A stretch of 64,000 bases of DNA. Source: Halostagnicola kamekurae (lineage in GTDB: Archaea; Halobacteriota; Halobacteria; Halobacteriales; Natrialbaceae). The position numbers and the translations under genes are program-made. This document shows positions 41,735-51,183 of this stretch, piece by piece; within the stretch, counting starts at the first letter, position 1, and each line of letters starts with the position of its first letter. Location of the stretch: the NCBI RefSeq assembly GCF_900116205.1, contig NZ_FOZS01000001.1:434001-498000 (forward strand). Reading direction: 5' to 3'. Under the pieces are notes generated by a model. The model saw nothing but the letters and a program-made list of their open reading frames with translations. It made no database searches and was not told the DNA's origin.

Positions 41735-42526
41735 CTATGGCGTGGGCGGCGCGCCTTCCTCCGCGTTCTCGGCGTCGGCCGGCAGCTCGATGTCGACGGG
41801 TTCGTTGTGGTCGGTGATCGTCATCTCCGTCGAGGAGGTGGTCGTCTGGTTGCCGGTTGTCGTCGTCAACTCGGTGTCTATCTTGTGGATGTAGTTCGTC
41901 TCCTCGTCGACGTAGAGTTCGTAGGAGACGTCGTCGACGGTCGCACCGGTCGCCTGAAAGGTCGGCGAGTTCTGGAGTTCCGATTTCAGTTCGTCGGTTG
42001 CTTCAACCGAGACGACGGTCGTTTCGACCCCGTTTACCGTCTCGGTCCCTTCCTCGGTCAGCGTCCCGGTTTCGATAAAGTCCGTCTGAGCCGCGAGCTG
42101 GGCGCTTTCCTCCCAGACGTTGCCCTCGAGTTCCATCTGGAACCAGTCGCCGCCGATCGACGCGTACAGCGTGTCCTCGACGATGTACTCGTCGATTCGA
42201 ACCGACTCGTTCTCCGAGATGAGTTCGGTGTCGGCCGTCGAACTCACGTGCGAGCGGTTCGCGGACTCGTTGATCCGTCCTTCGGAGACGATCGTTTCGT
42301 CGCCATCTTCAGTCTCGACTGTCCGCGTCATCTCGTACTGATACGAGTCGACCGCCTCGATCTCCTCGAGAATGTCGGTTTGTGCGACTTCGTCTTCGTC
42401 GGCGGATTCCTGGCCGCCGGGCATCGCACCGGAGCAGCCGGCCAGCGCCACGACCAGTACGACGGCGAGGATCGCGCCAGTTCGGGTTGAGTGTGTCACG
42501 TTCTGTGAAGGCTCAACAGATTGCAT
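41735..42526 (-). CDS. Haloarchaeal lipoprotein (DUF6612-like)
   Basis: A 263-residue lipoprotein: signal AILAVVLVVALAGCSGAMPG with the lipobox LAGC near residue 31, then an acidic mature domain with beta-rich segments (YQYEMTRTVETEDGDETI, LYASIGGDWFQMELEGNVWEE). It resembles LolA-like fold lipoproteins (DUF6612 from memory) that may bind hydrophobic ligands. A GTG at 42499 is an alternative start that still keeps the signal. Confidence 0.75.
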   Translation of the reverse strand: MQSVEPSQNVTHSTRTGAILAVVLVVALAGCSGAMPGGQESADEDEVAQTDILEEIEAVDSYQYEMTRTVETEDGDETIVSEGRINESANRSHVSSTADTELISENESVRIDEYIVEDTLYASIGGDWFQMELEGNVWEESAQLAAQTDFIETGTLTEEGTETVNGVETTVVSVEATDELKSELQNSPTFQATGATVDDVSYELYVDEETNYIHKIDTELTTTTGNQTTTSSTEMTITDHNEPVDIELPADAENAEEGAPPTP

Positions 42527-42907
42527 CTAAACGGTTGTCCCGCGGTTCACTCAGCGAGAGAAGACAGTCATGTAAACGTGATAAACAGCAAAACAAACCA
42601 GCACTTCCCGTGATGCTGAGTAACATTCCACAACTATCCCCATTGTCTCGAGGGGAGCAGACAACAGTTCTCGTATCTTCCCCATTGGGTCTGTTCACCG
42701 ATAAGTACAGACTCACATACCGGTTGGGATCGAAATCTTCCCGAGTTCTGTCAAGAACCACCTGCAAAATATAGAGGATGAGTACAGCACGCCACTTTCC
42801 TTTTGTTTCGTGCCGAAACCGACGAACCATCCGTTCAGTAGACTTGCGTACTGAGCGCGTGTTTCACTCCCGATTTGAATAAAGAGATCCGTATTACTCA
42901 ACTGATT
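42527..42907. other. AT-richer spacer with a possible frameshifted remnant
   Basis: On the minus strand one frame gives TRAQYASLLNGWFVGFGTKQK (to about 42820), and another continues GKWRAVLILYILQVVLDRTR and EDFDPNRYVSLYLSVNRPNG (to about 42680). Joined, they read like one protein broken by a frameshift. The family is not recognised. No intact gene is supported. Confidence 0.35.
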
Positions 42908-44374
42908 CTATAACGGTGAGTTATCTTTCAGTTTTTGAAACGCGAGTCGTCCAAGTAGTTGTACCGGGCCACGTTTCGGTAGGTTACGAGTGGTTTCCAA
43001 TTCACTCGGCGGGTTACTTCCACCGATATCTAGGTTCCAACTTGTCTCCTTATTCAAGCGGTTAATGGAAGTTTTAACGGCCTCGCGCACTCCTTCTGAA
43101 TCCATCGTTCTGACATTACTGTCTCGCATCACAATCTCACCATCTACAATAACAGTTTCCACGTCAGACGGTGTTGCATTGTTCACAATATGTGCGGGAA
43201 GATTCGTAAGTGGTGTGAACTTCGGCTTCTCCACATCAAGAAGAATCACATCAGCATGCTTGTCTGGCTCAAGACTCCCAATTTTGTCTCCGATACCGAG
43301 GGTACGAGCTCCCTCAATCGTGAGCATTCGTACTAGTTCCATCGAAGTGAACTGACCAGCTGACCGTTTGAGATTCGCCGCGAGCCGTGCCTGTCGAGCC
43401 TCACCGAACAAGTTGTATGAGTCATGCCAGTAGTGGTCATCAATACCTAACCCAACATCGACACCCGCTGCCCGGAGTTCCGGCACTGGTGTCCACTGCA
43501 TGTCGCCGCCCGGATTCCAGTAACAGAACACTGACGGGCAGTGCACGACCGACGCGCCCGTGTCAGCAGTCCGTCGGATGTCATCGTCATCAGCGAGGCG
43601 GAAATGAGCAGCTACCAGCCGGTCGTTGAGGAGACCGATATCGTCAAGCAGGTCAAGCGAGTCCTTTGCACCGTTCGATCGTGCCATCACGTTGCTCTCT
43701 TCGAGTTCGAGCAGGTGAGTATGGACGAGCAGGTCGGGGAACTCGGCAGCGAGATCGGCGGTTCGATCCCATAACTCCCGGGTACACGACCAGTCATCGT
43801 GTGGGTTGATCGTAGCTCGGATACGCCCGTCGTACGTGTCATGGTATTCACCAATGAATTTGCGGGCACGGGCAAACTGCTCGTCCACAGGCACATCCCA
43901 GAAGAGGTCGGAGATCATCGGTCCGAAGAATCCACGGAGGCCCGCCTCACCAAATGTCTTGGCAGCGGCACTCGGGTGGACATCTTGTGAGTTGACGGTG
44001 GTGACACCACCGGCGAGGAAGTTGAGCGCAGCGAGTTCGTATCCTGCTTCCGCGAGGTACTCATACTTTCCATCCTCAAGGCGATTGATGAGGGCCGTCA
44101 TATGACCCATCATCTCCATCAGATCGAAGTCGCTGAATGCACCGATGAGCGGTGTCATTTCGAGGTGTGTGTGAGCATTGATCAGTCCGGGCATCGCAAC
44201 CATCCCATCACCGTTGATAACATGATCAGCAGAGATGTGCTGATCGCCTTCCCTAGTAGTTCGTACCTCGGTGATGCGGCCGTTCTCAATAAGGAGTGTC
44301 CCCCGTTCATAGAGTTGGTTCTTATCGTTGACCGTAAGGATGTACGCATCATGAATCACAATATCATGACTCAT
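42908..44374 (-). CDS. Amidohydrolase (cytosine-deaminase/TrzA-like)
   Basis: A 488-residue metal-dependent hydrolase. The first metal motif is NAHTHLEM near residue 62-69; further ligands are in VHTHLLELEE, AAHFRLADDDD and GIDDHYWHDSYNLF. The C-terminal part KIGSLEPDKHADVILLDVEKP is the typical second beta-domain of TrzA/AtzB/cytosine-deaminase relatives. Substrates in this group are pyrimidines, purines or triazines; this one cannot be assigned. The frame opens at 44485; ATG 44374 starts at MSHDIVIHDAYI. GC is clearly lower than in core genes, suggesting recent transfer. Confidence 0.85.
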   Translation of the reverse strand: MSHDIVIHDAYILTVNDKNQLYERGTLLIENGRITEVRTTREGDQHISADHVINGDGMVAMPGLINAHTHLEMTPLIGAFSDFDLMEMMGHMTALINRLEDGKYEYLAEAGYELAALNFLAGGVTTVNSQDVHPSAAAKTFGEAGLRGFFGPMISDLFWDVPVDEQFARARKFIGEYHDTYDGRIRATINPHDDWSCTRELWDRTADLAAEFPDLLVHTHLLELEESNVMARSNGAKDSLDLLDDIGLLNDRLVAAHFRLADDDDIRRTADTGASVVHCPSVFCYWNPGGDMQWTPVPELRAAGVDVGLGIDDHYWHDSYNLFGEARQARLAANLKRSAGQFTSMELVRMLTIEGARTLGIGDKIGSLEPDKHADVILLDVEKPKFTPLTNLPAHIVNNATPSDVETVIVDGEIVMRDSNVRTMDSEGVREAVKTSINRLNKETSWNLDIGGSNPPSELETTRNLPKRGPVQLLGRLAFQKLKDNSPL

Positions 44375-44721
44375 CAAATCTATCACCCAAATGTTAATTA
44401 ATATTCTCTTGATAAATAATTTGTCCTTATTGACACAATATTCACTTCTCGCGCTGTACTGAACAATCTCCACCCTGGCAATCAATCAGAATCTCGTGCG
44501 ACATTCGCACGCTATATCTCGCATCAAAGGAAGAACATCTGTCGCAGCTGGCAGGTTAATCGGCAGTACATTCGCATATGTAGTTGCCGTCCAGTAGCGG
44601 CTGTTCAGACTCTGTTGAGGTCCTCCTCTTCAGGGGTGTTCGAATCTGGAACACACGTACACTACAGATACGTACTGACTGCGACTGGGGACCGCTGTGT
44701 GTTTCGGTTAGTGGTTGTGTG
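44375..44721. other. AT-rich spacer with a perfect inverted repeat
   Basis: CGTGCGA (44495-44501) and TCGCACG (44505-44511) are exact reverse complements around CAT, about 121 bases upstream of the amidohydrolase start; a possible operator or RNA hairpin. TATTTATC near 44412-44420 on the minus strand is a probable TATA box for the amidohydrolase. No gene seen. Confidence 0.5.
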
Positions 44722-45192
44722 TCAGTCACTGCGACGGCCATTCCATACTCCACCAACAACGAGCGTAATTCCGGCGATTCCACTGAGAACACCGCCTCCC
44801 ATCGACAACGGACTCATCACTACGACGACGTGTACTAGATATACTGATCCATCATGACTGACGAAATAACGGTTTACAACGTCGTTTCGGTACTCAAAAT
44901 GGCTTCCACTATCGGACGCCCCACGATCTGTATAGGTCAGTTGCGGGGATTGACTGGCACGTGTAACGGCTGTCTGTTCTGCCGATGAAAGCGTGGAAAA
45001 TTCGATAATGTTACTTTCAGATGCAGAGTACGATTCCACGACGGTAGCCATCGCTTCCTCGCTTGGTTCCTGTTCGATTATCGAGGTAGTGTGCGTTGGG
45101 AAGCCGAGATACAATAATCCAGTACCCGCTACCAGACAGATGATACCGATGCCCAGAATGATTTGGGACCGCTCTGGGAACGCCAGATCCAT
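44722..45192 (-). CDS. Two-helix membrane protein
   Basis: A 156-residue protein with an N-terminal hydrophobic helix (residues 10-31) and a C-terminal one (residues 130-148), separated by a soluble, Ser/Thr-rich extracytoplasmic-looking domain. Similar layouts are common among haloarchaeal membrane proteins of unknown role. GC is lower than in core genes. Confidence 0.6.
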   Translation of the reverse strand: MDLAFPERSQIILGIGIICLVAGTGLLYLGFPTHTTSIIEQEPSEEAMATVVESYSASESNIIEFSTLSSAEQTAVTRASQSPQLTYTDRGASDSGSHFEYRNDVVNRYFVSHDGSVYLVHVVVVMSPLSMGGGVLSGIAGITLVVGGVWNGRRSD

Positions 45193-45487
45193 AGCGTGTT
45201 AGAGATACCGACAACCGTCTTATTATTTTTGAATTATAATTATTCGCTCTGATCGTACGGAGCGATGGATAATTCTCCCGCACTTAGAATCTCTCTCAAA
45301 ACTACCAATAAACTGAAACATTCAACAAAGATACTTTTCATTATTATCGGTGGATGTCTCCCGGGAGAATATTTCTCTGACAGCCTCTCGCCCAGAAACT
45401 GACCAACATCACTCCTGTAACTCTCGCTTACAGCGGCGCTGTGACTCGATCAGTACCGATAAGAGGGCGCGACGGAAACGCCATCGC
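45193..45487. other. Spacer
   Basis: About 295 bases, AT-rich at first. TCATTATTATCGG near 45339-45350 may be a promoter, although it is far (over 130 bases) from the GTG start at 45488. An open frame from 45350 joins the PurM-like gene, but its first 46 residues are not family-like. Confidence 0.35.
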
Positions 45488-46561
45488 GTGAGCGAGCTTG
45501 GTAAAATCGACCGCACGTTCTTCGAGCGCCGCGTCGCCTCGAATCTCGGCGCGCGGCGAGACGACGTTTCGATCGGTCCCCAGCACGGCGTCGATTTCGG
45601 CGTCCTCGACGTCGACGGGCGTGCGCTGGTCACCGCGACCGACCCGCTGTCGATCCTCCCGGCGCTCGGTCTCGAGCGCGCCGCGCGGTTCGCGCTCGAC
45701 CTGGTGCTCGCCGACGTCGCAGTCAGCGGCGTCCCGCCGTCGCACCTCTCGATCTGTTTTACGCTCCCCGAGTCGATGAGCGACGAGGCGTTCGGGACCG
45801 TTTGGGAGACGATCCACGCCGAATGCGAGGCCCTCGGCGTGTCCGTCGTCACCGGCCACACCGCCCGCTACTCGGACCCCTCCTACCCGTGGGTGGGCGC
45901 GGCGACCGCCATGGGCGTGGGCGACCACGACGATATCGTCCGCCCCGACGGCGCTCGAGTCGGCGACAGACTCCTCCTGACGACCGGCCCCGGCGTCGAG
46001 TCGGTCGGCCTGCTGAGCACGCTGTTCGGCGACCAACTGGATCTTTCCGAAGGCGTCCTCGAGGACGCGCGGGAACGACTCGAGGACGTCCACTGCGTCC
46101 GCGACGCGCTTTCGGCCGCCGCGGCGGGACCCGTGACCGCGATGCACGACGTCACCGAGGGCGGCCTCGCGGGCGCGCTCAACGAGATGGCCGACGGCGC
46201 ACAGCGGGCCAGCGCCGAGCGAGACGTTCGGTTCGAAATCGACGGCGCGGCCGTTCCGATGCGCCCCGGTGTGGCCGAGGTCTGTGACGCCCTCGAGATC
46301 GACCCGTGGCACGCGACCAGCTGCGGCTCGCTCGTGATCGCCGTCGACCCGGGCGGCGTCGACGCCGTTCGCGACGCGCTCGAGGAACGGGACACCGTCG
46401 TCGCCGAGATCGGACGGGTGGTCGACGAGGGTGGATTGGGTGAGGTTGGGAAAGCAGGGACGGACCCGGACGGCGGTTCCGTCTTCGTTGACGGAACGCG
46501 GGTCGACCATCCTCACGTCGACCCCTCGTGGGCCGCGTACGCCGAGTTGGCCGACGAGTAA
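45488..46561 (+). CDS. PurM/HypE-superfamily protein (AIR-synthase-related)
   Basis: A 357-residue ATP-binding PurM-superfamily protein. It has ALVTATDPLSILPALGLERAA (in parts), FALDLVLADVAVSGVPPSHLS, VVTGHTARYSDPSYPWVGAATAMG and AMHDVTEGGLAGALNEMA. Members include HypE, SelD, PurM and ThiL; the DVTEGGL motif and lack of SelD/HypE C-terminal features leave the substrate open. It sits 64 bases upstream of thiDN, which may hint at thiamine metabolism, but this is a weak link. Start is GTG 45488. Confidence 0.8.
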   Translation: MSELGKIDRTFFERRVASNLGARRDDVSIGPQHGVDFGVLDVDGRALVTATDPLSILPALGLERAARFALDLVLADVAVSGVPPSHLSICFTLPESMSDEAFGTVWETIHAECEALGVSVVTGHTARYSDPSYPWVGAATAMGVGDHDDIVRPDGARVGDRLLLTTGPGVESVGLLSTLFGDQLDLSEGVLEDARERLEDVHCVRDALSAAAAGPVTAMHDVTEGGLAGALNEMADGAQRASAERDVRFEIDGAAVPMRPGVAEVCDALEIDPWHATSCGSLVIAVDPGGVDAVRDALEERDTVVAEIGRVVDEGGLGEVGKAGTDPDGGSVFVDGTRVDHPHVDPSWAAYAELADE

Positions 46562-46625
46562 TCCCATTGACTAGGAGTCGTCGCCAGCCCACCACCGATT
46601 TATATAGCGGAGGAATAGAGCAGGT

Positions 46626-47987
46626 ATGCGCACGCCAGCACCAGAGACGCCACCGATCGCCCTGACGATCGCCGGAAGTGACTCCGGCGGCGGTGCCGGC
46701 ATCCAGGCCGACCTCGCGACGATGGCCGCCCACGATGTCTACGGGACCAGCGCCATCACCGCCGTCACGGCCCAGCACAGTCGCGGCGTCGAACGCTCCT
46801 ATTCGCTTCCCCTCGAGGAGGTCGAAGCCCAGCTAGCCGCGGTAACCGACGATTTCGACGTCGGCGCTGCCAAGACGGGGATGCTCGCGACGACCGAAAT
46901 CGTCAGCGCCGTCGCGAGCGAGGCGGCGGATTTCGAGTTCCCGCTCGTCGTCGATCCCGTGATGGTCGCGACCTCCGGCGATCGGCTGCTCGAGCCGGCG
47001 GCCGAGCGAGCGTACGAGGACCTCATCGGCGAGGCGAGAGTCGTCACGCCGAACGCGGACGAAGCCGAGGTGCTGACCGACGTCGCGGTCGAAGACCAGC
47101 CGAGCGCTATCGAGGCGGGCGACGCGCTCCTCGAGCTGGGGGCAGACGCCGCGTTGATCAAGGGCGGGCACGTCCCCGGCGAGACGATCAGCGACGTGCT
47201 CGTCACCGCCACGGGAACCACGACGTTCGAACACGCCCGCGTCGACACCGACGCGACCCACGGCTCGGGCTGTACGCTCGCCGCGGCCGTCGCCGCCCGA
47301 CTCGCCCGCGGCGAGTCGCTCGAGGCCGCCGTCGGCGGTGCGACCGACTTCCTCACTCGCGCGGTTCGATACCACTACGACGTCGGGAGGGGCCCTGGCG
47401 CGGTCAATCACGGCGTCGAACAGCGAAACCGGGCGGCCATGGAGGTGACCGCGGAATCGGTCCGAAACGCCGTGAACCGGATCGTCGAGGCAGACATCTC
47501 GCCGCTCGTGCCCGAAGTCGGAACGAACGTCGTCGGCGCGACGCCGTACGCCGAGTCCCTCGAGGAGATCGCGGCCGTCGAGGGGCGGATCACTCGCACA
47601 CTCGCCGGGATCAGTTCCAACGGCGCGGTTCGGTTCGGTGCCTCGCGGAACGTCGCACGATTCGTCCTCGACGCGCGGGAAGTGTGCCCGAACGTGCGCT
47701 TCGCGTGTAACCTCCGGTTCAACGAGGACGTAGAGCACGCGCTCGAGGAACTCGAGTGGCGGACGACGGAACTGCCCCGCGAGTCCGACCCCGGGAACGG
47801 TCCTGAAACGGACGAGTGGATGCCGCCAGCGGTCGTCGAGGGACTCTTCGACGGCGACGATGAGCACCCCACCGCCGTCGTCGACCGCGGCACGGTCGGC
47901 AAGGAGGCGATGACGTGTCTCGTCGCGACGGAGGCCGAGACGCTGGCGGATCGGGTTCTCGAACTCTCCGATCAGTTCGCCGAGTGA
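46626..47987 (+). CDS. thiDN: ThiDN: HMP-phosphate kinase / thiamine-phosphate synthase
   Basis: A 453-residue fusion. Residues 1-260 are ThiD (ribokinase fold): TIAGSDSGGGAGIQADLATM, TAVTAQHSRGV, VDPVMVATSGDRLL and HGSGCTLAAAVAARLARGES. From about 275 is ThiN, which condenses HMP-PP and HET-P to thiamine phosphate: SPLVPEVGTNVVGATPYAES, GAVRFGASRNVARFVLDAREV and PTAVVDRGTVGKEAMTCLV. TMP is then phosphorylated by ThiL (26983-27927). Confidence 0.95.
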   Translation: MRTPAPETPPIALTIAGSDSGGGAGIQADLATMAAHDVYGTSAITAVTAQHSRGVERSYSLPLEEVEAQLAAVTDDFDVGAAKTGMLATTEIVSAVASEAADFEFPLVVDPVMVATSGDRLLEPAAERAYEDLIGEARVVTPNADEAEVLTDVAVEDQPSAIEAGDALLELGADAALIKGGHVPGETISDVLVTATGTTTFEHARVDTDATHGSGCTLAAAVAARLARGESLEAAVGGATDFLTRAVRYHYDVGRGPGAVNHGVEQRNRAAMEVTAESVRNAVNRIVEADISPLVPEVGTNVVGATPYAESLEEIAAVEGRITRTLAGISSNGAVRFGASRNVARFVLDAREVCPNVRFACNLRFNEDVEHALEELEWRTTELPRESDPGNGPETDEWMPPAVVEGLFDGDDEHPTAVVDRGTVGKEAMTCLVATEAETLADRVLELSDQFAE

Positions 47988-48036
47988 ACGCGTCGTTCCG
48001 CCGTCGTTTTTGTCCCCCGGTCTTGTCCAGTACCGT

Positions 48037-48363
48037 ATGGTCGAGAGTCCATTCGACGCCGAAATTCAGGTTGGCGAGATACGCGAGGCCGAATCGTTTC
48101 CAGAGGCGAACAAACCGAAGATGACGAAATTGTGGATCGATCTCGGTGAGGACGGCGAGATTCAGTCGGCCGGACAGCTCGATCACCACTACGAGCCCGA
48201 CGAACTGGTGGGTCGGCAGGTCCTCTGTGCGACGAACCTCGGCAGCGTCCGGATCGCCGGGTTCAAATCCGAAGCCCTGACCGTCGGCGTGCCAGACGAA
48301 GACGGATTCCCGGTGCTCGTCGAACCTGATGAGGCGGTTCCCCTCGGCGGCGTACTGTTCTGA
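48037..48363 (+). CDS. tRNA-binding domain (CsaA/MetG C-terminal-like OB fold)
   Basis: A 108-residue OB-fold protein: FDAEIQVGEIREAESFPEANK, TKLWIDLGEDGEIQSAGQL, VLCATNLGSVRIAGFKSEAL and FPVLVEPDEAVPLGGVLF, the EMAP-II/Trbp111 pattern. Such free domains bind tRNA or act as chaperone-like CsaA. ATG 48037 is preferred; residues before it are not family-like. Confidence 0.87.
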   Translation: MVESPFDAEIQVGEIREAESFPEANKPKMTKLWIDLGEDGEIQSAGQLDHHYEPDELVGRQVLCATNLGSVRIAGFKSEALTVGVPDEDGFPVLVEPDEAVPLGGVLF

Positions 48364-48471
48364 GTGCCGAGACGGGGCTGTCACCATGTAAGCGAGTGCG
48401 CCGTGCAAGCGAGCGACCACTTTCGCCCCGGAACCCGCAGGTCTTTTGCGGTGGAAGGACAGTCCCCGTGT

Positions 48472-51183
48472 ATGACAGAGGCGACGGGTATCGTCGGCGA
48501 GTTTCTCTCGCTCAAGGAGACCACCGACGCCGAGGTGCTGGCGATGCAGTGTGGCGACTTCTACGAGTTCTTCGATGCTGACGCCGAACTCGTGGCCGAG
48601 GAACTCGACCTCAAACTCTCACAGAAGTCCTCCCACGGGTCGTCGTACCCGATGGCCGGCGTGCCGCTCGACGACCTGACGCCCTACCTCAAGGCGCTCG
48701 TCGAGCGCGGCTACCGCGTTGCCGTCGCCGACCAGTACGAGACCGACGACGGGCACGCACGCGAAATCGTTCGCGTCGTGACCCCCGGGACGCTCCTCGA
48801 GACGAGCGACGCCGACGCCCAGTATCTCGCGGCCGTCGTCGAGGACGGTTCCGACGGCGCTCACGCCGATACCCCATCGTACGGCCTGGCGTTCGCGGAC
48901 GTCACGACGGGACGCTTCCTCGTCGCGGCCGGCGAGGACAGGGCCGACACGCTGACCGAACTCTATCGGTTCGATCCCGTCGAGGTGCTGCCGGGGCCCG
49001 CGGTTCGAAACGACGATGAACTCGTCCAGCAGATTCGCGAGCGGACCGACGCGACGCTGACCCTCCACGAGGCCGAGTCGTTCGCCCCGAAACGCGCCGA
49101 ACACGTCGTTCGCGAGCAGTTCGGGCGCGAACCGCTCGAGGGCCTCGACGTTCCCCGGCCCGCGATTTCGGCGGCGGGATCGATCCTCTCGTACGTCGAG
49201 GAGACCGGAGCCGGCGTACTCGCGTCGATGACCCGGATCGCGACTCACCACAGCGACGACCACGTGACCCTCGACGGGACGACCCAGCGCAACCTCGAGC
49301 TCACGGAGACGATGCAGGGCGACCGCGAGGGGTCGCTGTTCGCGACCGTCGACCGCACCGAGACGAGCGCCGGCGGCCGGCTGCTAAAGGAGTGGCTCCA
49401 GCGACCGCGCAGGTCGCTGTCGGTCCTCGAGGAGCGCCAGCGAAGCGTCGGGGCGCTCGCCTCGGCCGCGCTGGCTCGCGACGAACTCCGCGAGGTGCTC
49501 GGAGCCGCCTACGACCTCGAGCGACTGGCCTCGAAGGCGACCCACGGGAGCGCCGACGCGCAGGACCTGGTCGCGGTTCGAGAGACCCTCGGGGTGCTGC
49601 CACAGATTGCCGACGTGATCGACTCGGACGCGGAGTTAGGCGAGTCACCGCTCGCGTCGATCGTCGACCGGCCGGATCGAACGGCGGTCGCCGACCTCCG
49701 GGAGATGCTCGAGGAAGCGATCGCAGCGGACCCACCATCGACGGTGACCCAGGGCGGCCTGCTCCAGCGGGGCTACCACGAGGAACTCGACGAGGTGATC
49801 GACCGCCACGAGGAGGTCCGACGGTGGCTCAAGAACCTCGCCGACCGCGAGAAGCGCCAACACGGCCTGAGCCACGTCACCGTCGACCGGAACAAGACCG
49901 ACGGCTACTACATTCAGGTGGGCAAGTCGGTCGCCGACGCGGTGCCCGACCACTACGAGCAGATCAAGACGCTAAAAAATTCGAAGCGGTTCACGACCCC
50001 GGAACTCGAGGAGAAAGAACGCGAAGTGTTGCGACTCGAGGAGCGACGGGGCGAGTTGGAGTACGAACTCTTCGAGCAACTCCGCGAGGACGTCGCCGCG
50101 GAGGCGGCGCTCCTGCAGGACGTCGGGCGAGCGCTCGCGACGGTCGACGCGCTCTCGAGCCTGGCGACCCACGCCGCCGAAAACGGCTGGGTTCAGCCCG
50201 ACCTGCGCCGGGACGGCGACCTCGAGATCGATCAGGGCCGCCACCCCGTCGTCGAACAGACGACCGAGTTCGTGCCAAACGACGTGCGGATGACCGACGA
50301 CCGGGGCTTTCTGGTCGTCACGGGTCCGAACATGTCCGGGAAATCGACGTATATGCGCCAGGTCGCCTGCATCGTCCTGCTCGCGCAGGTCGGCAGCTTC
50401 GTGCCCGCTCGAGAGGCCGAGATCGGGCTGGTCGACGGCATCTTCACCCGCGTCGGGGCCCTCGACGAGTTGGCACAGGGGCGCTCGACGTTCATGGTCG
50501 AGATGAGCGAGCTCTCGAACATCCTCCACACCGCGACCGAGGAGTCGCTGGTGATTTTGGACGAGGTGGGTCGGGGTACCGCGACCTACGACGGCATCTC
50601 GATCGCGTGGTCGGCGACCGAGTACCTGCACAACGAGATTCGGGCGAAGACGCTCTTTGCGACGCACTATCACGAACTGACCGGACTCGCCGAGCACCTG
50701 CCGCGGGTCGCGAACGTCCACGTCGCGGCGGACGAACGCGACGGCGACGTGACCTTTCTCCGAACGGTTCGGGACGGCCCGACGGACCGCTCCTATGGCA
50801 TCCACGTCGCCGACCTCGCCGGGGTTCCGGACCCCGTCGTCGACCGGGCGCGGGACGTGCTCGGACGCCTGCGTGAGGAGAAGGCCATCGAGGCGAAAGG
50901 CGACGGCTCCTCGGAGCCGGTCCAGGCCGTCTTCGACCTCTCGAGTGGCACGATGGAACGCTCGGCGACGACCGACGGCGGCGAGGCCGCGTCGAAATCG
51001 GGTGCCCGGGCCAGTCTCGAGACGGCGGTGAGTAGCGAGACGGACGCCGACCGCGAAACCGGACTCGAGCCCGAGAAAGCCGACGTGCTCGCGGATCTCG
51101 AGGAGGTAGACGTGAACGAAACGTCACCCGTCGAGTTGCTCTCGAAGGTACAGGAGTGGCAACGGAGGCTCGAGGATGAGTGA
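48472..51183 (+). CDS. mutS: DNA mismatch repair protein MutS
   Basis: A 903-residue MutS1-type protein. The mismatch-reading domain begins with MQCGDFYEFFD (Phe-x-Glu equivalent). The ATPase has GPNMSGKST near residue 618, DEVGRGTATYDG and THYHELTGL. The C-terminal region after about residue 795 is acidic and low-complexity, then a short helical end. The frame opens at 48364, but the first 36 residues have no similarity. It overlaps mutL by 8 bases. Confidence 0.96.
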   Translation: MTEATGIVGEFLSLKETTDAEVLAMQCGDFYEFFDADAELVAEELDLKLSQKSSHGSSYPMAGVPLDDLTPYLKALVERGYRVAVADQYETDDGHAREIVRVVTPGTLLETSDADAQYLAAVVEDGSDGAHADTPSYGLAFADVTTGRFLVAAGEDRADTLTELYRFDPVEVLPGPAVRNDDELVQQIRERTDATLTLHEAESFAPKRAEHVVREQFGREPLEGLDVPRPAISAAGSILSYVEETGAGVLASMTRIATHHSDDHVTLDGTTQRNLELTETMQGDREGSLFATVDRTETSAGGRLLKEWLQRPRRSLSVLEERQRSVGALASAALARDELREVLGAAYDLERLASKATHGSADAQDLVAVRETLGVLPQIADVIDSDAELGESPLASIVDRPDRTAVADLREMLEEAIAADPPSTVTQGGLLQRGYHEELDEVIDRHEEVRRWLKNLADREKRQHGLSHVTVDRNKTDGYYIQVGKSVADAVPDHYEQIKTLKNSKRFTTPELEEKEREVLRLEERRGELEYELFEQLREDVAAEAALLQDVGRALATVDALSSLATHAAENGWVQPDLRRDGDLEIDQGRHPVVEQTTEFVPNDVRMTDDRGFLVVTGPNMSGKSTYMRQVACIVLLAQVGSFVPAREAEIGLVDGIFTRVGALDELAQGRSTFMVEMSELSNILHTATEESLVILDEVGRGTATYDGISIAWSATEYLHNEIRAKTLFATHYHELTGLAEHLPRVANVHVAADERDGDVTFLRTVRDGPTDRSYGIHVADLAGVPDPVVDRARDVLGRLREEKAIEAKGDGSSEPVQAVFDLSSGTMERSATTDGGEAASKSGARASLETAVSSETDADRETGLEPEKADVLADLEEVDVNETSPVELLSKVQEWQRRLEDE

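Noticed and set aside
44556-44792. 78-residue minus-strand frame overlapping the end of the membrane protein gene
   Set aside because: It overlaps a better-supported gene on the same strand in another frame and shows no motif.
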